38,805 nucleotides of DNA from Bacteroidales bacterium (GTDB lineage Bacteria > Bacteroidota > Bacteroidia > Bacteroidales > UBA932), in NCBI GenBank assembly GCA_022774085.1, contig JALFNZ010000106.1, forward strand, positions 1 to 38,805, read 5' to 3'. Shown here piece after piece: positions 31,737-38,805 of this stretch. Under the pieces are notes generated by a model. It was given only the letters and a program-made list of their open reading frames with translations, was not told the DNA's origin and did not search any database. The number at the start of each line of letters is the position of its first letter. The stretch's first letter is position 1. The position numbers and the translations under genes were made by a program.

Positions 31737-34205
31737 TCAGGCCTTCTTCGTTTTCTTTGAAGGTGTCTTGCGAGATTTCCGCTTTGACTCCTGGATGGCC
31801 TTGCGCACCTTCTCCTTGCGGGCAGCCTTGTTGATGCCGACAGTTATATTGTCAAAGGAGCCATCCTCTCCCTTGAGGAATTTGCTGCCCCTTCCCTTTT
31901 CATAGTCAAGACGACGGTCGCGGTCTTCATTACCAGTCTCAACCAGCTCATAATCAAGCAGTTTCTGCTCCAGATTGGTATTCTTCACACGAACCCTCAC
32001 CTGGTCGCCAAGATTGTAAACCACATGAGTGCGTCTGCCCACAAGACGATAATGCTCTGCATCAAACTCAAAATAGTCGGAACGTATATCCCTCAAGGCA
32101 ATCATGCCCTCAATCTTGGTAGGCTCCACCTCAACATACATTCCCCATTCGGTCAGGCCTGAGATATGGCCTTCAAACTCGAATCCGACCTTGTCCTGCA
32201 TGAACTCCACAAGCTTGTACTTGATGCTTGCACGCTCAGCCTCTGCTGCAATCACCTCACGCTCAGAAGAATGCTTGCAAAGCTTCTCGATGGTCTCCTG
32301 ATTCTCACTCTCACCGGCAGCAAGGTACCTTGCAAGCAGACGATGAACCATCATATCCGGATAACGGCGTATAGGTGACGTAAAGTGAGTATAGTATTTG
32401 AAAGCCAGTCCATAGTGGCCGATATTCTCAGTTGAATAGCGGGCCTTGGCCATTGTCCTGAGAGAGAGCAGTTCTATGGCATTGAACTCAGGTGTATCCT
32501 TGGCCAGACTGAACAGACTGTTAAGCTCCTTGGAAATCTCCTTGCCGGTGTTTGTAGGACCAAGTTTATAGCCGAAGTTCCCGATAAAGTTCCTAAGCCC
32601 TTCAAGTTTCTCCTTGTTCGGTTCATCATGCACACGATAGACGAAAGTCCTTGCCTTTGAGCGTCCCCTCACAGGTTCACCAACACCTTTGCAACCAGTC
32701 GAAACAAACTCAGCAACACATCTGTTGGCAAGGAGCATGAACTCCTCAATCAGCCAGTTTGCCTCTTTTGACACCTTCTGGTAAACATCCACCGGACGTC
32801 CCTTCTCATCAACGAGGACTTTCATTTCCGGTCTCTCGAAACTGATGGCGCCAGCCGCAAATCTTTTCTTGCGCAGCTTTGAAGCCAATTTATGCAGAGT
32901 CAGAACCGCTTCCTTGAGGTTGTCCGGGATAATCTGACCATCCGTAATGCCCTCACCCATGACAGCATCTCCACCGGACTTGGTTTTTCCGTCCGTTCCG
33001 CCCCTGAGAGCGGTTGTCATAGCCTTGCTGCCTGCATCTATTATCTGCTGAGCAGTCTCATAAGCAAAGCGATAGTCGGAATTGATGATGGTACGGCCAA
33101 ACCACTGTGTGACAATCCTTCCCAAAGGAGTAATCTCGAACACGGCAGAGAAGGTCAGTTTGTCCTCGTTCGGGCGGAGGGAGCACAGTTTGTTGGATAG
33201 TTTTTCCGGAAGCATCGGCACCGTCCTATCCACAAGATAAACGGATGTACCTCGGGCCCTGGCCTCGTTATCCACGACAGAACCTGGTGTAACATAATGA
33301 GTTACATCTGCGATGTGAACGCCCACCTCAAAATTGCCGTTTTCAAGCGTCTTGAAAGAAATTGCATCGTCAAAATCTTTGGCATCAGCAGGGTCTATGG
33401 TAAATGTCAACGTATTCCTGAAATCCCTGCGCTCTGCAATGTCCTGGTCAGTTATCTCGTCAGAAATATGGTCAGCCGCCTGTGAGACTTCCTGCTCAAA
33501 CCTGTATGGAAGGGCATACTCAGCAAGAATGGCATGCATCTCAGTATCATTCTCACCCGGATCTCCAAGAACATCGACGATATGCCCTACCGGATTCGGT
33601 TCATTTCGATTCCAATGGTCCACGACGGCAGCTACTTTCATTCCGGGTTTTGCCCTCAATTCCAGACGCTGTCCCTTCTCTTCATCATATTCATATACAC
33701 CATTGATTATCAAATCATCAGATCCGTCAGGCTTCAACCATCCGGTCATATCAACCTCTGGTGCAAGAGACTGTCCCTTGGATGCCTTTCCATGACGGCG
33801 GAAACGGACCGCATCAGGCTCAGCAAACGGAACCGTAATGTCATAAGGCATGAATCTGCTCTGCATGATGACCCATGCCTGCTCTCCGACAATATGAAGG
33901 ACTCCGACAAACGGCTTCGGTGAGCGCTGGAGTATCTCTATCACCTCACCCTCACGCCTTTGAGTATCGGTTTTCTCCCTTGTTACAGCCACAAGGACGG
34001 TATCCCCGTTCAGTGCCCCGCGCGTCTTGGAAGCTTTTACGAACACATCATCAGCCTCCGGATCCTCCGGGATTACAAAAATATATCCTTCGCGGGTCAT
34101 CTGGACCCTTCCTGCAACTTGAGGGAAAACTTTCTTTTCTTTCTTTCCGTGCCCACGGCCCTTGCCTGAGCGCGAACGGCCTCTGCCGCTACTTTTTCTT
34201 GCCAT
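31737..34205 (-). CDS. rnr: Ribonuclease R
   Basis: Processive 3'-5' exoribonuclease able to unwind structured RNA, 822 aa. The first 30 residues are a basic Gly/Lys/Arg tail (MARKSSGRGRSRSGKG...). Then come OB/cold-shock domains (about 70-240), the RNB catalytic domain with TIDPADAKDFDDAIS (near 268-282, the Asp cluster binding Mg), YLVDRTVPMLPEKLSNKLCS, SPIRRYPDMMVHR, and a C-terminal S1 domain (FEGHISGLTEWGMYVEVEPT). The tail is Lys/Arg-rich (KSRKTPSKKTKKA). Convergent with the lipoprotein gene. Works in the same RNA-decay network as pnp. Confidence 0.96.
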   Translation of the reverse strand: MARKSSGRGRSRSGKGRGHGKKEKKVFPQVAGRVQMTREGYIFVIPEDPEADDVFVKASKTRGALNGDTVLVAVTREKTDTQRREGEVIEILQRSPKPFVGVLHIVGEQAWVIMQSRFMPYDITVPFAEPDAVRFRRHGKASKGQSLAPEVDMTGWLKPDGSDDLIINGVYEYDEEKGQRLELRAKPGMKVAAVVDHWNRNEPNPVGHIVDVLGDPGENDTEMHAILAEYALPYRFEQEVSQAADHISDEITDQDIAERRDFRNTLTFTIDPADAKDFDDAISFKTLENGNFEVGVHIADVTHYVTPGSVVDNEARARGTSVYLVDRTVPMLPEKLSNKLCSLRPNEDKLTFSAVFEITPLGRIVTQWFGRTIINSDYRFAYETAQQIIDAGSKAMTTALRGGTDGKTKSGGDAVMGEGITDGQIIPDNLKEAVLTLHKLASKLRKKRFAAGAISFERPEMKVLVDEKGRPVDVYQKVSKEANWLIEEFMLLANRCVAEFVSTGCKGVGEPVRGRSKARTFVYRVHDEPNKEKLEGLRNFIGNFGYKLGPTNTGKEISKELNSLFSLAKDTPEFNAIELLSLRTMAKARYSTENIGHYGLAFKYYTHFTSPIRRYPDMMVHRLLARYLAAGESENQETIEKLCKHSSEREVIAAEAERASIKYKLVEFMQDKVGFEFEGHISGLTEWGMYVEVEPTKIEGMIALRDIRSDYFEFDAEHYRLVGRRTHVVYNLGDQVRVRVKNTNLEQKLLDYELVETGNEDRDRRLDYEKGRGSKFLKGEDGSFDNITVGINKAARKEKVRKAIQESKRKSRKTPSKKTKKA

Positions 34206-34252
34206 AATATCCTTTCATGAATAATCCGGTACAGAAACCGGGATATATTTCA

Positions 34253-34260
34253 CAAAATTA
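34253..34260 (-). promoter_or_regulatory. Candidate -7 box for rnr
   Basis: Minus-strand TAATTTTG, 48 bp before the rnr start codon. No clear -33 element. Confidence 0.35.
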
Positions 34261-34306
34261 CTCATTTTCCCCAATATATGTGGATTATAATTTGGTAAAA
34301 ACAACA

Positions 34307-34390
34307 AGTTCCGGAATTTTGGCCATTTGCCAAAACTCCGGAACTGTATCAGTTTCTCAAAATTCGGTAGTTTCGCATTTGCGAAACTTT
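34307..34390. repeat. Double-hairpin repeat related to the MITE-like element
   Basis: First hairpin: AGTTCCGGA-A-TTTTGGC pairs with GCCAAAA-C-TCCGGAACT around CATTT (34307-34345). Second: AGTTTCGC / GCGAAACT around ATTT (34370-34389). The stretch AATTCGGTAGTTTCGC followed by GCGAAACTT matches the reverse complement of the left end of the element at 18894. No flanking duplication is visible, so it looks like a relic or a shorter relative. It lies just past the esterase stop and may end that transcript. Confidence 0.6.
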
Positions 34391-34395
34391 ATTTG

Positions 34396-35532
34396 CTATT
34401 TGAAAAGCAGCTGTGCAAATGTGTTGAGATAATATCTCCAGTTATACCAGACATGGCCGCCGTCACTTGAGAACAAAGTGTGCTCAAGACCGTTTCTATT
34501 GAGAAGCTCAACCATTGTCTGAGTACCAGGCCATGCAAAATCAGCTGTACCGCAGCCAATCCAATAAAGCTTGTATCCTGCTTTCTTCACAGCTTGGAGC
34601 GATGCATCGATACCGTCAGCATCACGCATTCCGCAGCTCATAGGGCAGATATAGTCGAATGTGCCGGGGAAGAGGTTGGTAGCTGCGATTGTATGTCCGC
34701 CACCCATTGACAATCCTGCAATTGCACGTGCGCTCTTCTTAGGGATGGCACGGTAGTTTTTCTCAACGAATGGGATAATTTCCTTTACAAGACTTGTCAC
34801 ATAGAGATTTGCATTTGCTGGATCTTTTCTGTCTATCTCCTTGACTGGAAGGTTGAGAGTGCAAGCCGCCTGCTGTTCAGGGTTGCCGTTAGGCATTACA
34901 ACAATCATAGGCTTTGCAAGTCCCTTCTCGATGAGGTTGTCGAGAATCTGGGCAGCACGTCCCATTGAAGTCCATGCTTCTTCATCTCCGCCACCGCCGT
35001 GAAGCAAATAAAGAACAGGATAAGTTGCCTTTTTGTTGGTCTCATATCCATAAGGAGTGTAAACGGTCATTCTCCTGTTGATTCCGAGAATCTCGCTGTC
35101 ATACCATACATGAGACACTGTACCCCTCTTGTTGGCTTCCTTATAGTTCTCTGAACGCTCACCATCGATGAGAAGCATGCTGAGGTAACGGGTACCGTCA
35201 CGCTGCATCAACACATTGTTAGGATCGCTTACGGCAACTCCGTCCACAATGAAATTATAGGTATAAATTTCCGGTGTGGGAGCAGGAATGGTCACAGACC
35301 AAATGTTGTTCTCTCCCCTCTTGAGGTCAATCTTGTCAAAATAGCTAGGCATCCATGAGCCATACATGCTGACGATGGTTGCATAGTCTGCTTTCAGACG
35401 GAATGTGACACTGTCATTCTTCACCTCTGGTGAAACGATAGGTTTGCGACCAAATGCAAAATTGGTCAGTTCCTGTGCATTGGCGCAAAGCACTGTGCAA
35501 GAAAGGAGCAATAAAGCTAAAAATTTCTTCAT
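34396..35532 (-). CDS. CE1-like esterase with N-terminal CBM48-like domain
   Basis: Exported esterase of 378 aa with signal peptide MKKFLALLLLSCTVLCANAQ. Residues about 25-125 resemble the CBM48/Ig-like module before many feruloyl or acetyl-xylan esterases (WMPSYFDKIDLKRGENNIWS, YTYNFIVDGVAVSDPNN). The esterase-D/CE1 fold follows: TVYTPYGYE, PVLYLLHGGGGDEEAW, nucleophile Ser 275 in AGLSMGGGH, acid Asp 331 in CGTADFAW, His 360 in SDGGHVWYNWR. Probably removes ester groups from plant polysaccharides; the exact ester is unknown. Confidence 0.9.
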   Translation of the reverse strand: MKKFLALLLLSCTVLCANAQELTNFAFGRKPIVSPEVKNDSVTFRLKADYATIVSMYGSWMPSYFDKIDLKRGENNIWSVTIPAPTPEIYTYNFIVDGVAVSDPNNVLMQRDGTRYLSMLLIDGERSENYKEANKRGTVSHVWYDSEILGINRRMTVYTPYGYETNKKATYPVLYLLHGGGGDEEAWTSMGRAAQILDNLIEKGLAKPMIVVMPNGNPEQQAACTLNLPVKEIDRKDPANANLYVTSLVKEIIPFVEKNYRAIPKKSARAIAGLSMGGGHTIAATNLFPGTFDYICPMSCGMRDADGIDASLQAVKKAGYKLYWIGCGTADFAWPGTQTMVELLNRNGLEHTLFSSDGGHVWYNWRYYLNTFAQLLFK

Positions 35533-35610
35533 AATAATATAGTTTAAGTGTTATGTAATGTCCAATTACCGCAAAATCCTCCGAAAATTAAGCATTAAAC
35601 AACGAAAATG

Positions 35611-35618
35611 CAAATATA
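35611..35618 (-). promoter_or_regulatory. Candidate -7 box for the esterase gene
   Basis: Minus-strand TATATTTG, 78 bp before the start codon; -33 not evident. Confidence 0.35.
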
Positions 35619-35663
35619 CATTTTTAAACACTAATTTCCCCGTCGGGATTAGAACGTTTTTTG

Positions 35664-35671
35664 TATCTTTG
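35664..35671 (+). promoter_or_regulatory. -7 box for gpmI
   Basis: TATCTTTG, 40 bp before the gpmI ATG and followed by GCGCACG as at other strong promoters in this window. No clear TTTG at -33. Confidence 0.5.
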
Positions 35672-35711
35672 CGCACGAATAATTATGGATAATAATTCAA
35701 CATTATAGATT

Positions 35712-37229
35712 ATGGACAGAAAAGTTCTTCTTATGATCCTCGACGGTTGGGGCGAGGGCAAACACGACTGGACTAACGCCATCTTCACCCAGGGCGCTCC
35801 ATTCATTGATTCACTCCGTGATAAATATCCATTCAGCCACCTTCAGGCTTGCGGCGAATATGTCGGACTGCCAGACGGCCAGATGGGCAACTCTGAGGTA
35901 GGACACCTCAACCTCGGCGCAGGAAGAGTTGTATATCAGGACCTTGTGAAAATCAACATCGCATGCCGCGAGCACAAACTTCTCGAAAATGCCGAAATCA
36001 AGGCAGCCTACGACTACGCAAAAGCAAACGGCAAGAAGCTCCACCTGATGGGACTTGCTTCAATGGGCGGCGTTCACAGCTCACTCGAGCACGTGTATGA
36101 GTTCCTCAACGTAGCAAAGGAATATGGTCTTGCAGATGTGTTCGTACACTGCTTCATGGACGGCCGCGACTGCGACCCTAAGAGCGGCAAAGGCTTTGTA
36201 GAGGCCCTCGAGGCTGAAATGGCAAAGAGCACAGGCAAGGTCGCTTCAGTCTGCGGAAGGTTCTATGCAATGGACCGCGACAAGAGGTGGGACCGCGTGA
36301 AGGCTGCTTACGACATGCTCGTTTCAGGTGAAGGCATCAAGGCCACCAGCGCAACCGAGGCAATCGAGGCTTCATATTCAGAAGGCGTTACCGACGAATT
36401 CATCAAACCTACCGTAATCACAGGAACTGACGGAGAGGCAATCGGAAAAATCGAGGAAGGCGATGCTGTCATCTTCTTCAATTTCCGCAACGACCGCGCA
36501 CGCGAACTTACCGCAGTCCTCACCCAGCAGGATATGCCACAGGAAGGCATGCACACTCTTCCTCTCTACTACTGCTGCATGACTCCGTACGACGCTGCTT
36601 TCAAGGGACTTCACATCCTCTTCCCTAAGGAGAATGTATGCGACACCCTCGGTGAAACCGTCGCAAAGGCAGGTAAACGCCAGCTTCGTATCGCAGAGAC
36701 CGAGAAATACGCTCACGTCACCTTCTTCTTCAACGGCGGACGCGAGGACAAGTTCGAGAACGAGGACCGTATCCTGGTGAACTCTCCTAAGGTTCCGACC
36801 TACGACATCCTCCCTCAGATGAGCGCTCCTGAAGTTACCGAGAAGCTCGTCGAGGTTCTCAACACCGGCAAGGAAGACATGGTCATCCTGAACTTTGCTA
36901 ACGGTGATATGGTAGGCCATACAGGTGTGTTCAGCGCTATCTGCTCAGCCGTTGCAAAAGTTGACCAGTGCGTAAAGAAAGTAGTGGAAGCTGCTATTGC
37001 AAACGACTATGTAGTACTCCTGACTGCCGACCACGGAAACGCAGACAACGCAGTCAACACTGACGGTACTCCTAACACCGCACACTCTCTGAACACCGTT
37101 CAGTTCATCGTCATCAACGCAGGTGTAGAGTCAGTCAAGGACGGTAAACTTGCTGACGTAGCTCCTACCATCCTCAAGCTGATGGGCATTCCTCAGCCTG
37201 CTGCAATGACCGGAGAAGCCCTCATCTAA
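35712..37229 (+). CDS. gpmI: 2,3-bisphosphoglycerate-independent phosphoglycerate mutase
   Basis: Glycolytic interconversion of 3- and 2-phosphoglycerate using Mn2+, 505 aa, normal length. Alkaline-phosphatase fold with metal site [12 protein letters not shown] (Asp 11), phosphoserine site [15 protein letters not shown] (Ser 61), substrate region [14 protein letters not shown], and C-terminal metal sites [12 protein letters not shown] and [10 protein letters not shown]. Codon use and strength of the promoter suggest high expression. The NlpC/P60 gene follows after 23 bp and could be co-transcribed. Confidence 0.97.
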   Translation: MDRKVLLMILDGWGEGKHDWTNAIFTQGAPFIDSLRDKYPFSHLQACGEYVGLPDGQMGNSEVGHLNLGAGRVVYQDLVKINIACREHKLLENAEIKAAYDYAKANGKKLHLMGLASMGGVHSSLEHVYEFLNVAKEYGLADVFVHCFMDGRDCDPKSGKGFVEALEAEMAKSTGKVASVCGRFYAMDRDKRWDRVKAAYDMLVSGEGIKATSATEAIEASYSEGVTDEFIKPTVITGTDGEAIGKIEEGDAVIFFNFRNDRARELTAVLTQQDMPQEGMHTLPLYYCCMTPYDAAFKGLHILFPKENVCDTLGETVAKAGKRQLRIAETEKYAHVTFFFNGGREDKFENEDRILVNSPKVPTYDILPQMSAPEVTEKLVEVLNTGKEDMVILNFANGDMVGHTGVFSAICSAVAKVDQCVKKVVEAAIANDYVVLLTADHGNADNAVNTDGTPNTAHSLNTVQFIVINAGVESVKDGKLADVAPTILKLMGIPQPAAMTGEALI

Positions 37230-37252
37230 AGGCCGGCATGGTCCAACTGATT

Positions 37253-38293
37253 ATGAATGTCAGAACTATATTTGCGACACTGCTTCTGATGCTCTCAGGG
37301 GCGGTGTCTTTTGCTCAGCAGCCAGAAGCATCTTCCACAAGTGCTGTCTCTCAGAAAGCAATCGTTGACCTCTCGTCCATTTATATGAGGCTGTCGCCGG
37401 ATTATGAGTCTGCACTGGAGACGATGGAACTGATGGGTACGGTGGTGGAAGTTGTGGGAAAGGATGGCTATTGGAGGGAAATTGTGTGTCCCCAGCCATA
37501 CAGGGCATGGTGCACGGATAAGGGCATTGTACCTGTATCGGAGGCCGAACTTGCTGAGTATGAACAATCTGCAAAGGTAATATTCATTGGTTTATATGGT
37601 CATATATATGAATATCCTTCCCGTTCGTCCCAAACGGTCACCGACCTTGTCGGTGGTGATATCCTCCGTCTCAAAGGGAAAGATCGGAAATGGGTGGAAG
37701 TGATGACCCCTTCGGGTAAACATGGCTATATACCAAAGGAAGAAATACGTGAATTCAACGGATTCAGGAGCATTGCCTGGAGCAAGAATAGGAATGAGCT
37801 GCCTGAATACCAGTCTTTTATTTCACAGGAAGAAACTGAACGGATTATCGAAACGGCAAAGCAGTTGCTTGGCGTGCCATACCTCTGGGGAGGAATGACG
37901 CCGAAGGGAGTGGACTGCAGCGGTCTGGTAAGATGGTCATATCTCATGAACGGGATTCTGCTTCCACGAAATGCTTCGCAGCTGGTATTCTGCGGTAAGG
38001 AAATAGAAGTGGATGCAGATTCCATCTTTTGGGATGAGGAGGCAAGGAAAGACAAAGATGCTTTCAAGCAGGAAATGCAAAAGCGAATAAGCAAGCTCAA
38101 AAGAGGCGATCTGCTCTTTTTCGGAACTCCTGCCTCTCAGGACAGAGGCCGCAGGATTAGTCATGTGGGCATTTACCTCGGTGATGGAAAGATGATTCAT
38201 TCTTCGCATCTTGTCCGCATCAATTCGCTCATTCCCGGCCAGACGGACTATTACGAAAATGCACATCGTCTGCTGGGCGCATCCAGACTGTAA
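37253..38293 (+). CDS. NlpC/P60 peptidoglycan endopeptidase with bacterial SH3 domains
   Basis: Periplasmic wall peptidase of 346 aa, start at 37253 for signal peptide MNVRTIFATLLLMLSGAVSF (cut near FAQ). Two SH3-like domains (about 35-95 and 105-165; YMRLSPDYESALETMELMGT, VTDLVGGDILRLKGKDRKWV) lead to the NlpC/P60 domain: GVPYLWGGMTPKGVDCSGLV with nucleophile Cys 222, RISHVGIYLGDG with His 304, and MIHSSH as third polar residue (His 316). The layout resembles YkfC-type gamma-D-glutamyl-diamino-acid endopeptidases that recycle muropeptides. Confidence 0.93.
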   Translation: MNVRTIFATLLLMLSGAVSFAQQPEASSTSAVSQKAIVDLSSIYMRLSPDYESALETMELMGTVVEVVGKDGYWREIVCPQPYRAWCTDKGIVPVSEAELAEYEQSAKVIFIGLYGHIYEYPSRSSQTVTDLVGGDILRLKGKDRKWVEVMTPSGKHGYIPKEEIREFNGFRSIAWSKNRNELPEYQSFISQEETERIIETAKQLLGVPYLWGGMTPKGVDCSGLVRWSYLMNGILLPRNASQLVFCGKEIEVDADSIFWDEEARKDKDAFKQEMQKRISKLKRGDLLFFGTPASQDRGRRISHVGIYLGDGKMIHSSHLVRINSLIPGQTDYYENAHRLLGASRL

Positions 38294-38359
38294 GGACCGA
38301 TTTTTCGAGGCAAGATTGTTTTTCGAATAGGGAGCTTAGGAATTTTGAGATAATAATAT

Positions 38360-38367
38360 TACCTTTG
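38360..38367 (+). promoter_or_regulatory. -7 box for the 91-aa protein gene
   Basis: TACCTTTG, 46 bp before the ATG. A TTTG at 38344 is too near (12 bp) to be the -33 element. Confidence 0.45.
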
Positions 38368-38413
38368 CTCGGCTGAACAAAATGCAGCAATTAACTTTTA
38401 ATTCTTTAACTAT

Positions 38414-38689
38414 ATGAATCTTAGAGTTTTCAAAAAAGACATTGAGTATTTCGTTGGCGAGTTCATCGATGACTGCTCACTTTTCGTAGCCATCAACCCT
38501 CATAAGAACTCTGATGAGATTGCACAGATAATCGACGAGGCTGTTGACCTTTACAATGACCTCAAATCGAAAGCCAATCATCCGGAAGGCAACAGGAGGG
38601 CTTTCTATCAGGCTCTTACCAAAGAAATGTTCGAGAAGCTTGACGCTCTCTGCGAGAAACTCAGCTCAATCGTTTCAAAAGCTGCGTAA
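38414..38689 (+). CDS. Small conserved-looking cytoplasmic protein of unknown function
   Basis: 91-aa protein with no signal or membrane segment, predicted all-helical: FKKDIEYFVGEFIDDCSLFV, DEIAQIIDEAVDLYNDLKSK, RAFYQALTKEMFEKLDALCE. I recall similar short unnamed proteins in Bacteroidales genomes but know no function. It has its own promoter and is followed by an unusually long hairpin, so it is a monocistronic gene that is probably expressed. Confidence 0.8.
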   Translation: MNLRVFKKDIEYFVGEFIDDCSLFVAINPHKNSDEIAQIIDEAVDLYNDLKSKANHPEGNRRAFYQALTKEMFEKLDALCEKLSSIVSKAA

Positions 38690-38697
38690 TCGCCTGC

Positions 38698-38749
38698 AGA
38701 AAATTCAAGAGGCCTGGAAGTTAATGCTTCCAGGCCTCTTGAATTTTCT
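38698..38749 (+). terminator. Long perfect hairpin, terminator of the 91-aa gene
   Basis: A perfect 23-bp stem (left arm 38698-38720, right arm 38727-38749, loop TTAATG). The centre is GAGGCCTGGAAG / CTTCCAGGCCTC, and the outer part is AGAAAATTC / GAATTTTCT, so the right arm supplies a short TTTT tract. It touches the start of the second repeat-element copy. Confidence 0.75.
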
Positions 38750-38805
38750 CAAGTTTCGCAAGTTATAACTTATTGTGATCCTGAGGGTTGTGCCGCTTGC
38801 GAAAC
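38748..38805. mobile_element. Second copy of the MITE-like element, cut by the window edge
   Basis: 58 bases equal, in reverse complement, to the right end of the element at 19057-19114 with a single mismatch. It begins CTCAAGTTTCGCAAG and includes the AAGTTATAACTT palindrome. About 160 more bases are expected past the window. It lies directly after the terminator hairpin of the 91-aa gene. Confidence 0.8.

Noticed and set aside
33334..34207. Several plus-strand reading frames over rnr, and similar antisense frames over pnp and the uxa genes
   Set aside because: They are shadows of long, well-conserved coding genes on the other strand and have no family features.
1..38805. CRISPR array, tRNA, rRNA, prophage or complete IS
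   Set aside because: No regularly spaced direct repeats, cloverleaf-like or rRNA-like sequences, capsid or transposase genes were seen. XerD is a normal housekeeping-type recombinase.

Overview
This window looks like chromosomal DNA of an uncultured or gut-type Bacteroidales bacterium. The evidence is a SusC/SusD pair with a SusA-like GH13 enzyme, an Hc1 histone-like protein, an M49 peptidase with the HECLGH motif, several short-signal lipoproteins, and many Bacteroidetes-type promoters (TAnnTTTG, sometimes with TTTG or TTG about 19-20 bases upstream). Gene content is mostly ordinary housekeeping and saccharide or peptide use. I saw no rRNA, tRNA, CRISPR array, phage or full insertion sequence.

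Layout. 1-6394 (minus): starch/maltodextrin-type locus in the order susC-like, susD-like, GH13 neopullulanase-like (cut by the window edge). 6554-8673 (plus): divergent LytS-like sensor kinase and LytTR response regulator, with a 4-base overlap. 8781-13066 (plus): rpsO, pnp, an alpha/beta-hydrolase lipoprotein and an FKBP isomerase, with hairpin terminators. 13124-18763: hexuronate catabolism, with uxaB divergent from uxaC-uxaA and a LacI-family regulator convergent with uxaA. 18764-20669: a BadF-type sugar kinase whose start codon is flanked by a 221-bp repeat element, then recR. 20903-24704: corA, and on the other strand a DPP III-type lipoprotein peptidase and xerD in overlapping frames. 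24839-27782: a C11 (clostripain-like) lipoprotein peptidase, then rplY, pth and an Hc1 gene. 27965-31659: a PCMD-like exported protein, and a secreted M6 metalloprotease overlapping a small lipoprotein gene. 31737-35532 (minus): rnr and a CE1-like esterase. 35712-38689 (plus): gpmI, an SH3-NlpC/P60 endopeptidase and a conserved small protein. The window ends inside a second copy of the 221-bp element.

The most unusual signal is that element. The copy at 18894-19114 has AAGTTTCGCA inverted ends and is flanked by a 10-bp direct repeat, TCAGTATGAT, that contains the kinase start codon. This is what a non-autonomous transposable element (MITE) with a target-site duplication looks like. The end of a second copy lies at 38748-38805 (57 of 58 bases match) and a shortened relative lies at 34307-34390. 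Other points worth a look are a structured leader before rplY, a long inverted repeat between uxaB and uxaC, a GAAATAA repeat cluster between the Sus-like operon and its divergent two-component system, and the overlapping M6 protease/lipoprotein pair.

How the genes fit together. Starch-type oligosaccharides would be imported by the SusCD pair and cut in the periplasm by the GH13 enzyme, perhaps under control of the two-component system. UxaC, UxaB and UxaA would convert galacturonate to 2-keto-3-deoxygluconate under the LacI-type regulator. Several exported peptidases (M49, C11, M6, NlpC/P60) point to peptide scavenging and wall turnover. All functions come from motif reading without database searches.
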